This document shows positions 1-6,598 of a DNA stretch of 64,000 nt, in pieces (positions within the stretch are counted from its first letter, which is position 1; every line of letters begins with the position of its first letter). Made by a program: the position numbers and the translations under genes. Below the pieces are notes generated by a model that was not told the origin of the DNA, searched no databases, and worked only from the letters and a program-made list of their open reading frames with translations. Source of the stretch: a virus; IMG/VR virus record IMGVR_UViG_3300048592_000443, positions 1 to 64,000 of that record. One strand, written 5' to 3'.

Positions 1-420
1 CTGAGCGACGCCGACCTGAGCGACGCCGACCTGAGCGACGCCAACCTGAGCGACGCCGACCTGAGCGGCGCCAACCTGAGCGACGCCGACCTGAGCGGCG
101 CCAACCTGTACGACGCCAACCTGAGGCGCGCCAACCTGAGGCGCGCCAACCTGAGCGGCGCCGACCTGAGGTTCGCCGACCTGAGGTTCGCCGACCTGAG
201 CGGCGCCAAAAATGCACCCCTCGTGATCTTTGGTCTGCCTTGGACGGTCATCATCAATGGCCTTGGCACTATGCAGATCGGCTGCCAGTCGCACGAGGTT
301 GAGCGTTGGCGCGGCTTCACGGATCGGCAGATCGCCGCGATGGACAGCGGCGCACTCGCGTTCTGGAACCAGCACAAGGCAATGCTGCTAACACTGTGCG
401 ACAACTACAAGCACGAATAA
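1..420 (+). CDS. Pentapeptide-repeat protein, 5' end missing
   Basis: The reading frame is open from base 1, so the start lies outside the window. The first 70 codons are about fourteen tandem five-residue units of the A(D/N)LSD, A(D/N)LRR or A(D/N)LRF type, the pattern of a right-handed quadrilateral beta-helix. A non-repetitive C-terminal part of about 70 residues follows and ends in a lysine/histidine/glutamate tail. Some proteins of this family mimic DNA and protect gyrase, but most have no known role. Nothing here fixes a function. The stop lies 9 bases before the ParM-like gene, so it may be co-transcribed with it. The DNA repeat is nearly exact at 15 bp, so copy number could vary between isolates. 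Confidence 0.85.
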   Translation: MSDADLSDADLSDANLSDADLSGANLSDADLSGANLYDANLRRANLRRANLSGADLRFADLRFADLSGAKNAPLVIFGLPWTVIINGLGTMQIGCQSHEVERWRGFTDRQIAAMDSGALAFWNQHKAMLLTLCDNYKHE

Positions 421-429
421 GAGGTTGGC

Positions 430-1491
430 ATGCACTCGACAGATCGTAAGCGCTTACGCGCCGCCGTCATCAAGGCAACGGCGCAGGCAGAGGAGCGAAC
501 CGAGATGGCCGCACCCGACGTGATGACCGTTGACGTTGTGGCCGACATCGGCAACGCGACGGCAATTGTTGCCGTGGTGATTGACGGCAAGGCCGACTAT
601 TGGCGGCAGCCGACAGCCAAGGCAGAGTATTTCAACGTGCCGACCAAGGCCGCCGCAGACGACGTGATCATCGCACACGCAGACGGTGTGCCGATTGCCC
701 TCGGCTGGTCTGCCCTGCGCTACTCTGATGTGCCTACGGCGGGCAGAGGTGACGAGGGCCGGTATGGCAACTTCACTCGTGACTTTGTGCTGGCCGGCAT
801 CGCGTCAAAGGTTAAGGGCTCGCGCGTGATTGTGCGCCGCCTGATCGTCACCGTCCCGGCCGAGTATGTTGACCAGGCTCGCGACCCGCTGACGACGGCC
901 CTGCGTTGCACACACCCGTTGACCCTGCCACGCGAGATGACGATTGACGTTCGCCGTGTGCAGGTTGAGGCCGAGGGCGCGATTGCCTTGCAGGCGATCA
1001 AGGCCGAAGGCAAGACGCTTCTGATTGACGGCGGCGGCGGCACAACGCAGATCGCCCTTGCCGATGGCAGTCGGCTTCTGACGGCCCGCACGCGCGGCAC
1101 TGGCCTACAGCGCGCCATTGACATTGCTTCTGATCGGATCAGGGCACAGTACGGGCGCCACCTGACCATGCTTGAGCGCGTGCAACTGGAGCAAGCCATC
1201 AGCGGCGGCGAGGCGTTTCATATTCGCACCGATAGTGGCAGGGTAGACGTTGCCGCCGCGCTGCGCGCCGTGCTTAACCGGGTGGCCGATACGGTCATTG
1301 CCGACATTAAAGAGCGCGTGCCGGCCTGGAAGCGTTCCGACGCCATCTATCTGATTGGCGGGCAGGCATACCACCTGCGGGCGCAGTATGAAGCCGCCTT
1401 CCCTGGCATCATCATTCCCAAAGCGCCAGAATACGCCAATGTGCGCGGTGCGCTCGCGCTTCTGAACGCAAGCGAGGCGGGCGATGAGTAA
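430..1491 (+). CDS. ParM/StbA-like actin-family partition ATPase
   Basis: This 353-residue protein has the actin/Hsp70 nucleotide-binding signatures in order: phosphate-1 loop DIGNATA near residues 39-45, phosphate-2 loop IDGGGGTTQ near 199-207, adenosine motif YLIGGQA near 307-313, and the ParM-like ending PEYANVRGAL. Proteins of this family polymerise into filaments that push plasmid copies apart. A short basic protein overlapping its stop by ATGA has the size and place of the ParR adaptor. An AGAGG ribosome site supports the first ATG. This suggests the element is kept as a plasmid at some stage. A phage cytoskeletal role in moving DNA or capsids is an alternative. Confidence 0.82.
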   Translation: MHSTDRKRLRAAVIKATAQAEERTEMAAPDVMTVDVVADIGNATAIVAVVIDGKADYWRQPTAKAEYFNVPTKAAADDVIIAHADGVPIALGWSALRYSDVPTAGRGDEGRYGNFTRDFVLAGIASKVKGSRVIVRRLIVTVPAEYVDQARDPLTTALRCTHPLTLPREMTIDVRRVQVEAEGAIALQAIKAEGKTLLIDGGGGTTQIALADGSRLLTARTRGTGLQRAIDIASDRIRAQYGRHLTMLERVQLEQAISGGEAFHIRTDSGRVDVAAALRAVLNRVADTVIADIKERVPAWKRSDAIYLIGGQAYHLRAQYEAAFPGIIIPKAPEYANVRGALALLNASEAGDE

Positions 1492-1726
1492 GCGTCGAGA
1501 GCGCGAGATCACCATGGTTCTGCCGCCGGCTATCTGGAACGCCTTGCAGGCTGAGATTGCCGCAGAGGGCTTGCGGGGCGCGCATGGGGCAAAGAACACA
1601 ATCCTCCTGCGATGGATTGCCGCTCACCTACGCAGCGCCGGCAAGCTCGCCGGAGCGCACGCCGCTTCTGCCGAGACTGCTGACGATACCTCTGATGAAG
1701 AGGGTTGGGGATACAGGGAGGAATGA
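1484..1726 (+). CDS. Small basic protein, probable ParR-like adaptor
   Basis: The protein has 80 residues. The N-terminal half is basic (SKRREREITMVLPPAIW) and could form a beta strand followed by helices, as in ribbon-helix-helix proteins. The C-terminal half is acidic. It starts within the stop of the ParM-like gene (ATGA), so the two are translationally coupled. ParR proteins are small DNA-binding adaptors encoded directly downstream of parM, and they bind iterated centromere repeats. No such repeats are obvious next to this gene, so the assignment rests on position, size and charge. Confidence 0.6.
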   Translation: MSKRREREITMVLPPAIWNALQAEIAAEGLRGAHGAKNTILLRWIAAHLRSAGKLAGAHAASAETADDTSDEEGWGYREE

Positions 1727-1731
1727 CGGCG

Positions 1732-1962
1732 ATGCCTAATCTCTTCACCCGCCGCGCCCGGCTCCGCTGGCTCGAAATGCAGCGCGAGAAAGCGCAAGAG
1801 GCATGGGAGCGACTAGGACGGCTCTATATCGGCCTCTATGGTCGCGTACTCGACGGCATATGCAACCCGTCAGAGGCAATGAGAGTGCAGATCGTGATGG
1901 CTCGTGTCAGGTTCTATCTTCATACCGTTGTGCGAATGATCGCACAGGAAAGGGGCGCGTGA
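1732..1962 (+). CDS. Small basic helical protein, function unknown
   Basis: About 76 residues, rich in Arg and Leu and predicted helical throughout (for example ARLRWLEMQREKAQEAWERL). An ATG at 1723 overlaps the previous stop. The GGAGG at 1717-1721 is better spaced for the ATG at 1732, which is chosen here. It sits between the partition-like pair and a small membrane protein. No family was recognised. Confidence 0.6.
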   Translation: MPNLFTRRARLRWLEMQREKAQEAWERLGRLYIGLYGRVLDGICNPSEAMRVQIVMARVRFYLHTVVRMIAQERGA

Positions 1963-2198
1963 TGAAAGATCAGATCGCCAGACTGCGGCAACACCTCGCC
2001 GCCGTTGACTGGCACGCCGTTGCCCGCGTGGCGCTGCCCGGCGTCATTATCGCGGGCCTGATCCTGGCAAACGCCCTGCTCGCCGTCGCCCTTGTCCTGC
2101 TCAGCGCGGGCGACCCCCGCGCGCCCGCCCTGACCGTCGCCGGCCTGCTCGTGGCCGCCCTGGCCCTCGGCATCAACCAGAACGTGAGGAGGGACTAG
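1962..2198 (+). CDS. Small membrane protein with two TM segments
   Basis: 78 residues. A charged N-terminal stretch of about 22 residues is followed by two hydrophobic segments, near residues 26-48 and 55-71, then a short basic tail. The ATG overlaps the stop of the gene before. Holin-like architecture is possible, but position among partition and AAA+ genes argues for a membrane partner of that cluster. No family was recognised. Confidence 0.65.
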   Translation: MKDQIARLRQHLAAVDWHAVARVALPGVIIAGLILANALLAVALVLLSAGDPRAPALTVAGLLVAALALGINQNVRRD

Positions 2199-2200
2199 CC

Positions 2201-2509
2201 GTGGAAGAGCACTACACCGAGCCGATGAGCCTGGGCCAGCTGGTGAGCGTCACCCTGGCCGCCGTGCTGATCGCCCTGGGCGGCTTGATCATCGCCAATG
2301 AACTACGCCCGTCCCCGAGTGACACGCCGCACATCGGCAGCGCGGCGCCGCTTCCGACGCTCATGCCGACGCCGCCTATTACGCTGCCACCCCCGGCGCC
2401 TACTGCGCCCCCGGCCGTCTATGTCGAGAACTACGGCGGCAATGTGACGATCAACCAGACGAACGTTGACGTTGACGTGACCGTGTGCATCAGCCTGAGG
2501 TGTGACTGA
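2201..2509 (+). CDS. Single-pass membrane protein with proline-rich linker
   Basis: 102 residues from a GTG preceded by AGGAGGG. One transmembrane helix lies near residues 11-33. A Pro/Thr-rich stalk of about 40 residues follows, and then a C-terminal part rich in Asn, Val and Asp that ends with two Cys. The shape suggests a surface-anchored domain on a stalk. An in-frame ATG at 2225 is a weaker start. It overlaps the next gene by one base. Confidence 0.6.
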   Translation: MEEHYTEPMSLGQLVSVTLAAVLIALGGLIIANELRPSPSDTPHIGSAAPLPTLMPTPPITLPPPAPTAPPAVYVENYGGNVTINQTNVDVDVTVCISLRCD

Positions 2510-2811
2510 TGATGAATATTCGCCACCGCAACACCCTGGAAGGCCTGCTGGAGCGGGCAGGATATCCGACCGACCACGCAATCATCTGGGCTGATATGCT
2601 GCTCAGGCAGGTGCAGCCGAGCGTGGCCGATAGCACGCTGGTCTGTACCCTGATCCGGCGCGCGAGCGTTGACACCGTGCGTGATGCGCTCGCAGAGATG
2701 GCACCGCACATCTATGCGCTCTGTCTCGCACGTATGGTCGTGTTCGGTATGACCGAGGATGAGATTAAGCGGCTGATGCCTCAGGAGATAAGCCATGTTC
2801 ATGCAGGATAA
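2509..2811 (+). CDS. Helical protein of unknown function
   Basis: 100 residues, mostly predicted alpha-helical, with no motif I recognise. It starts at the last base of the preceding stop and overlaps the AAA+ ATPase gene by 17 bases. It therefore belongs to the same tightly coupled cluster and may be a partner of the ATPase. Confidence 0.6.
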   Translation: MMNIRHRNTLEGLLERAGYPTDHAIIWADMLLRQVQPSVADSTLVCTLIRRASVDTVRDALAEMAPHIYALCLARMVVFGMTEDEIKRLMPQEISHVHAG

Positions 2812-3637
2812 CGAAGGCGACTATCTGTACTATCCGATTGAGGAGCCAAGGTCAGCGCTTAAAGTGCTGCCTGCTGGCCCGTACTCGGTCAATGTGGGGC
2901 CGTCGATTTTCTTCAGGCCGCTGGCTATCACGCAGGACGGCCTAATCAGTCTCAATACCACAGTCGCCCGCAAGGTCAATCAAGAGGTTGCGAGTTTCTT
3001 TGACCAGACTACGCGCGGGCGACTTGCGGCAGCGGGGGTTAAGAACCGGCGCGGCATCATCTTGCACGGCCCTCCCGGCACAGGGAAAACAAGCCTGGTG
3101 CGCTCGCTGTTTGAAACCATGGTCAATCACGATGCGGTGATCCTGGTTGACCCGAACGCCGATTATCTGGAAAACGTTGTGTTGCCGGCTATCCACCTGA
3201 CCGATAGGGGGCGCAGTGTTGTGCTGTTCTTTGACGAGTTTGATCGCAATGCGAGCTACTCGCAAGAGGAACTGAAGCGCCTGCTTGACGGGCTCAACAG
3301 CCCTGATAACCTGCTCACGATTGGTTGCACCAATCACCTTGAGCGCGTGCCTGAGGCCTTGCGCGCCCGCCCGTCGCGGTTCTCGCTGGTGCTAGAGATG
3401 CCCGCGCCTGATCCAAAGGTGCGCGAAGCGTTTCTGCGGCGCAAGTTCCCGATGATCCCGGCCGATGTGGCATCAGACCTGACGACAATGATCGCAGACA
3501 AGCCGCTTGACTACGTGCAAGAGGTCTGTGTCCTATGGCTCAGGGGTATGGACGTTGACGAGATCCGCGACCGGATCGAAAACGTGCCGCCGTCTGTCCT
3601 GGTGATGGACGATGATAGTGAGGGTGACGACGAATGA
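2795..3637 (+). CDS. AAA+ family ATPase
   Basis: 280 residues. The Walker A motif GPPGTGKT is at 92-99, Walker B VLFFDEFD near 143-150, the sensor-1 Asn at the end of LLTIGCTN near 180, and the second region of homology with arginine fingers RARPSRF at 190-196. A substrate-recruiting N-terminal part of about 80 residues precedes the ATPase core, and the C-terminal part is helical with an acidic tail. The arrangement fits classical AAA remodelling ATPases rather than helicase loaders. It lies in a cluster with two membrane proteins and unknown acidic proteins, so a membrane-linked remodelling role is an inference only. Confidence 0.85.
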   Translation: MFMQDNEGDYLYYPIEEPRSALKVLPAGPYSVNVGPSIFFRPLAITQDGLISLNTTVARKVNQEVASFFDQTTRGRLAAAGVKNRRGIILHGPPGTGKTSLVRSLFETMVNHDAVILVDPNADYLENVVLPAIHLTDRGRSVVLFFDEFDRNASYSQEELKRLLDGLNSPDNLLTIGCTNHLERVPEALRARPSRFSLVLEMPAPDPKVREAFLRRKFPMIPADVASDLTTMIADKPLDYVQEVCVLWLRGMDVDEIRDRIENVPPSVLVMDDDSEGDDE

Positions 3638-4056
3638 GCGGCAATATCTCAGCAGTGCGCCCGGTCACGTTCACCCCTGACGGCGGCATCACGTTTGCCT
3701 ACTCGGTTGGGCGCAACATCAAGGAACTGCTTGCGAGGCACGGCGACGGGCGCGGGGTTATCCTGCTGATGGTTGACACGACGATCATCGTTCCGGGCGT
3801 GATGGAAGCCAATCAGATCGAGATGGCCTACATTCCCGGTGATGAGATCTTCGAGGATAGCCCGTTCGATGAAGAGGATCAGGGCCATATTCGCGACTGT
3901 ATGACCGCCTGTACGCCGTCTGAATACGTGCTGATCGTCGTGCTGTATCAGCACGGCCTGAATGACGAGGCGGCACAAGAGGAGGTGCATATCTGCGTCG
4001 CGTCGCGTGACTTCGAGGAAGGCCGCATCACCGTGTACGATCCGAGGAATAACTAG
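3634..4056 (+). CDS. Acidic protein of unknown function
   Basis: 140 residues, strongly acidic, with alternating hydrophobic beta-type stretches (GVILLMVDTTIIVPGV, EYVLIVVLYQHG). The ATG overlaps the ATPase stop (ATGA), which implies translational coupling. The fold is unknown; it could be a substrate or regulator of the ATPase. Confidence 0.65.
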   Translation: MSGNISAVRPVTFTPDGGITFAYSVGRNIKELLARHGDGRGVILLMVDTTIIVPGVMEANQIEMAYIPGDEIFEDSPFDEEDQGHIRDCMTACTPSEYVLIVVLYQHGLNDEAAQEEVHICVASRDFEEGRITVYDPRNN

Positions 4057-4068
4057 CAGGGAGGGTCT

Positions 4069-4209
4069 GTGAACATCGATCTTCGCAACGGCGTCGTGCC
4101 GATCAGCAAGGTTGCAAGTTCACTGGCGGTCATTCTCGACATTGATACGTATGTGAGACTGGCGGGCAAGGCGCCTGAGATGCCGGTAAGCGAGGAAGGG
4201 AGCGACTAA
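4069..4209 (+). CDS. Short protein of unknown function (46 aa)
   Basis: It begins at a GTG 12 bases after the previous stop, behind a good GGGAGGG ribosome site at 4059-4065. It encodes 46 residues with a predicted amphipathic helix (ISKVASSLAVILDIDTYVRL) and an acidic end. It is the last gene of the first + strand cluster and lies just before a terminator hairpin. Confidence 0.55.
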   Translation: MNIDLRNGVVPISKVASSLAVILDIDTYVRLAGKAPEMPVSEEGSD

Positions 4210-4239
4210 TCCTGTAAATATCCACCCCTCACAACCCCG

Positions 4240-4268
4240 GCGCCCTGCTCACTCAGCAGGGCGCTTTT
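4240..4268 (+). terminator. Intrinsic terminator between convergent genes
   Basis: A perfect 10-bp stem, GCGCCCTGCT (4240-4249) and AGCAGGGCGC (4255-4264), with a 5-base loop is followed by TTTT. It ends the first + strand cluster and overlaps the 3' end of the opposing regulator gene. Confidence 0.85.
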
Positions 4269-4584
4269 GCATGACTTCCAGTGTCACATCAAGCGTTTGT
4301 TTCTCTGCCTCTGAGAGCCGCAGGACGCGCTCTGCGCGCCTGAGATCGTCGTCAGAGGCCCCGCGCACCATGGCAGCTATCCGTTCGCGCTCGGTCGTTG
4401 CTGCCGTGCTCTGAAGGTCGTAAGGGTCATAGCCCATTGCGAGCAGCATATCGCCTAGCGACACGTCGCCAAAGGCGCGGGCCATCAGCCAGAGATGCCT
4501 GACTGATGGCTCTTGCGTCTCGCCCCTGACGACTGAGCCCGTAACCGACCACATAGCGTCTCTCATTGTCACGGTTGCGGCCAT
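4249..4584 (-). CDS. XRE-like regulator, divergent from a second XRE gene
   Basis: 111 residues. The region around 25-52 (VRHLWLMARAFGDVSLGDML followed by AMGYDP) matches the downstream half of XRE/Cro-type proteins. The C-terminal half has an LRRAERVLRL helix. The chosen ATG is preceded by AAGGGGATGG. Longer starts would run into the promoter region of the opposing gene. It is transcribed away from the regulator at 4682, an arrangement typical of a CI/Cro-like switch. No complete helix-turn-helix is visible at its N-terminus, so it may instead be a co-regulator. Confidence 0.65.
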   Translation of the reverse strand: MAATVTMRDAMWSVTGSVVRGETQEPSVRHLWLMARAFGDVSLGDMLLAMGYDPYDLQSTAATTERERIAAMVRGASDDDLRRAERVLRLSEAEKQTLDVTLEVMQKRPAE

Positions 4585-4617
4585 CTCTGTCCATCCCCTT
4601 GTGTGACTAGTTGCCTC

Positions 4618-4646
4618 TTGCAAGTAGCCAAATGTGGCGATATACT
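4618..4646 (+). promoter_or_regulatory. Sigma-70-type promoter of the XRE gene with operator-like dyad
   Basis: TTGCAA at 4618-4623, a 17-base spacer, and TATACT at 4641-4646. The spacer holds GCCA-AATG-TGGC, a perfect dyad, and shares TAGCCAAAT with the promoter at 4989. The dyad is a likely operator for one of the flanking regulators. Confidence 0.7.
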
Positions 4647-4681
4647 GACGAGTGACAACGGCACACGGGACAGGAGGCAGC

Positions 4682-4933
4682 ATGGCAGCAAAAAACCTGC
4701 AAGCGTTCGGCGCCTATCTGCGGCGTCTGCGCGAGCAGAAAGGGGTTTCCCAGGCGCGACTGGTGCGCGACCTGAATGGAGCGATCGGACTGCGTACGAT
4801 TGGCCGATGGGAGACAGGCGCGCACGAGCCGTACCTGTCCGAACTGGCGCCCGTCGTCGCCTACCTTGGCGGCACAATCGAAGATGCGGCGGCTCTGATT
4901 ACCGGGAGCGATCCGCATCAGAAAGCCGCCTGA
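4682..4933 (+). CDS. XRE-family helix-turn-helix regulator (Cro/CI type)
   Basis: 83 residues with a standard HTH_3 layout: YLRRLREQKGVSQARLVRDL, then IGLRTIGRWETGAHEPYLSE with the recognition helix, then a short C-terminal helix. It has no dimerisation or protease-like domain, so it is Cro-like in size. AGGAGG lies 4 bases before the ATG. It faces away from the regulator at 4249-4584 and is followed by a terminator, so it is a single-gene unit. Confidence 0.88.
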   Translation: MAAKNLQAFGAYLRRLREQKGVSQARLVRDLNGAIGLRTIGRWETGAHEPYLSELAPVVAYLGGTIEDAAALITGSDPHQKAA

Positions 4934-4941
4934 CGGCTCAG

Positions 4942-4974
4942 AGCCGCGCGCCTGTGCGCGGCTTTCTGTTTTGT
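4942..4974 (+). terminator. Intrinsic terminator after the XRE gene
   Basis: AGCCGCGC (4942-4949) pairs with GCGCGGCT (4956-4963) around a 6-base loop, followed by a T-rich tract TTCTGTTTTG. It separates the regulator from the early operon. Confidence 0.8.
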
Positions 4975-4988
4975 CATCTTCGCCCCTC

Positions 4989-5017
4989 TTGACTAGCCAA
5001 ATTTGACGCAGTATACT
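4989..5017 (+). promoter_or_regulatory. Early-operon promoter with shared operator sequence
   Basis: TTGACT at 4989-4994, a 17-base spacer and TATACT at 5012-5017. The spacer starts AGCCAAATTTGACG, matching the AGCCAAAT of the promoter at 4618, and a second ATTTGACC half-site lies at 5033-5040. It drives the + strand genes from 5057 on and is probably repressed by the same regulator. Confidence 0.75.
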
Positions 5018-5056
5018 GCGGGTGTAGACACATTTGACCAGTGAAAGGCACCCGCG

Positions 5057-5302
5057 ATGCAGCCCGCAGTCAACCCCTTCGACGTTCGGCACGAGCCCGC
5101 TGAGTATGTCGTACTCGACGTGCGAAACCTGCGCGAGATTGACCGCATCGCGTACGATCCGGCCGACTTCCCGAGCCGGCGCGAGGCGTTTCGTGATGCC
5201 TGCGCGCTCGCTGATGAGATGTGGACTGACGAACTGGCCCGGCTTGCGCCGGTCGCGGCATTCGAGGTAACAGATCGCCCCGAGTGGGGCAACGCGGCGT
5301 AG
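5057..5302 (+). CDS. Acidic protein of unknown function, first early gene
   Basis: 81 residues, about 40 bases downstream of the early promoter. It is rich in Asp/Glu and Arg, with no motif I recognise. Its ribosome site (GAAAGG) is modest. The next gene follows after 9 bases. Confidence 0.6.
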   Translation: MQPAVNPFDVRHEPAEYVVLDVRNLREIDRIAYDPADFPSRREAFRDACALADEMWTDELARLAPVAAFEVTDRPEWGNAA

Positions 5303-5311
5303 GGGGAAGTG

Positions 5312-5698
5312 ATGAAAACGATCAGGCTGTGCAGCGCGGCTATTGCCGCCATTCCCAACGCACATACGCTGATTGCGATGTGGGAAGATAGCAACCTTGA
5401 GGCATACGAAGAGGCGCGGGGCGTGGCGCAGTGGATTAATGAGCATTCTTCGCAGGCTTTTGTACTGATTGAGCAGTGGAACAATGTTCACGCGCCTTGT
5501 CACGCGCAGGGCGGTGATCATCATTTCCGCTGCGGTGTGTACCAGCCCGATTACGCCTTGCTGCTTGTGCCGGTTAAGGTATGGGCGGCTGCCAGGGCTG
5601 ATGCACTCGGTATTCAGGCCGAGTACGAGACGGCCGGGCGGCGCTGCAAGATTGACGATCCTGCGCCAATGCCCGGCCCTGACGATCTCCCCTTCTAA
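5312..5698 (+). CDS. Unknown protein with SSB-like C-terminal tail
   Basis: 128 residues. The body includes a His/Cys-containing stretch, HAPCHAQGGDHHFRCGVYQP, near residues 61-80 that might bind a metal. The last residues, DDLPF, closely resemble the acidic tip of bacterial single-stranded DNA-binding proteins, which recruits helicases, nucleases and primase. No OB fold is evident in the body, so this is tail mimicry or convergence rather than a clear SSB. GGGGGA at 5302-5307 favours the ATG over a GTG one codon earlier. Confidence 0.65.
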   Translation: MKTIRLCSAAIAAIPNAHTLIAMWEDSNLEAYEEARGVAQWINEHSSQAFVLIEQWNNVHAPCHAQGGDHHFRCGVYQPDYALLLVPVKVWAAARADALGIQAEYETAGRRCKIDDPAPMPGPDDLPF

Positions 5699-5714
5699 CC
5701 AGGAGCCAACCCCA

Positions 5715-5939
5715 ATGCAGCGCATCATGACAGAGCCCGTGCGAGACACTGACGGCGTAGTCCTCGGCGTGTCTTTCTCAACTGACCAGGCCAGGCTTGA
5801 CGCTCGCACTGACGGCACTTTCTATCTGGAGGCCTTCCCGCTTCTGGAGGCCGACGATCTCCGCGCCCTTCACGAGATGATCGGCGCGGTCCTCCGATCC
5901 TACACTAGCACAGGCGGCACCAGCGTGCGTCAAGGATAA
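5715..5939 (+). CDS. Small protein of unknown function
   Basis: 74 residues from an ATG with AGGAG 9 bases upstream. The beta-rich start (RDTDGVVLGVSFS) is followed by a helix that ends LRALHEMIGAVLRSY. No family was recognised. It is part of the early operon. Confidence 0.6.
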   Translation: MQRIMTEPVRDTDGVVLGVSFSTDQARLDARTDGTFYLEAFPLLEADDLRALHEMIGAVLRSYTSTGGTSVRQG

Positions 5940-5948
5940 GGCAAGGAA

Positions 5949-6302
5949 ATGGCATCATACCTGTTTGAACTGCCTGAACTGCTGTCCTATCTGGTGCAGG
6001 TGATCGCCGCCGCCGCCTATGCGTGGTTTCTTGAGAAGGTCGTCACGCGCGAGCGGTACGAGCGGGATAAAACCTATCTCACGGTCATCTGGGGCGTGTT
6101 CCAGACTGGGCTGATCGTCGCCGGCCGGCTTGTGCTCTTCCCACTGCCGCCGCTCTCGAATGCCCCTCAGGCTGTCTGGTGGACATGGTGGTATTTCGTG
6201 CTGTCATTTGCCGCGTCTGGCCTGCCTATCGTTTACTGGCAGGTGATGTTGCAGTCTGGCCGGCAGCGCGAGATTATCGAGTACCTGAAGGGCGGCGCGT
6301 GA
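5949..6302 (+). CDS. Inner-membrane protein with three TM segments
   Basis: 117 residues. Hydrophobic segments lie near 7-27, 46-66 and 82-101, and the C-terminal tail is charged (SGRQREIIEYLKGG). AAGGAA precedes the ATG. Its place between early genes suggests a host-membrane or superinfection role, but no family was recognised. Confidence 0.65.
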   Translation: MASYLFELPELLSYLVQVIAAAAYAWFLEKVVTRERYERDKTYLTVIWGVFQTGLIVAGRLVLFPLPPLSNAPQAVWWTWWYFVLSFAASGLPIVYWQVMLQSGRQREIIEYLKGGA

Positions 6303-6598
6303 TGGGCTCGCCGAATACAAAGCCGATGCTCGCGCAGCGCTGGCCTCGCAACGCGGAAAAGCAGCGCCAGAATATCTATCACTCGGCGGAGGCAGGGCGC
6401 GAGTTACTTGACGAGAGCCGCGCCGAACTGGAGCGGGCCATTACCAAGGTTGTGACCAATCCCGGACTTGCAGAACTGATGATCCGCAAGGCGATTACGA
6501 ACCTTGCAGACATTCAGACTGTGCTGGGGGATATTCAGAAGGAAGCCATGGCGGCCCGCATCGGGGTTGAGCCGCCGCAAGAGGAGACAGGCGAATGA
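6302..6598 (+). CDS. Helical protein of unknown function
   Basis: 98 residues, nearly all alpha-helical and charged. It starts in the last base of the previous stop and its own stop overlaps the RecT-like gene. That coupling suggests a role with the recombinase, though no motif supports it. Confidence 0.6.
   Translation: MGSPNTKPMLAQRWPRNAEKQRQNIYHSAEAGRELLDESRAELERAITKVVTNPGLAELMIRKAITNLADIQTVLGDIQKEAMAARIGVEPPQEETGE

Noticed and set aside
1-210. CRISPR array or non-coding tandem repeat
   Set aside because: The 15-bp period keeps one reading frame and encodes pentapeptide repeats.
4210-4235. A fourth, half copy of the long palindrome (TGTAAATATCC then CCCCTCAC)
   Set aside because: Similarity is limited to short AT-rich and CCTCAC pieces, and no opposite arm exists.
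4607-5818. A 403-codon minus-strand frame
   Set aside because: It covers the XRE gene, two promoters and early genes on the other strand and carries no motif.
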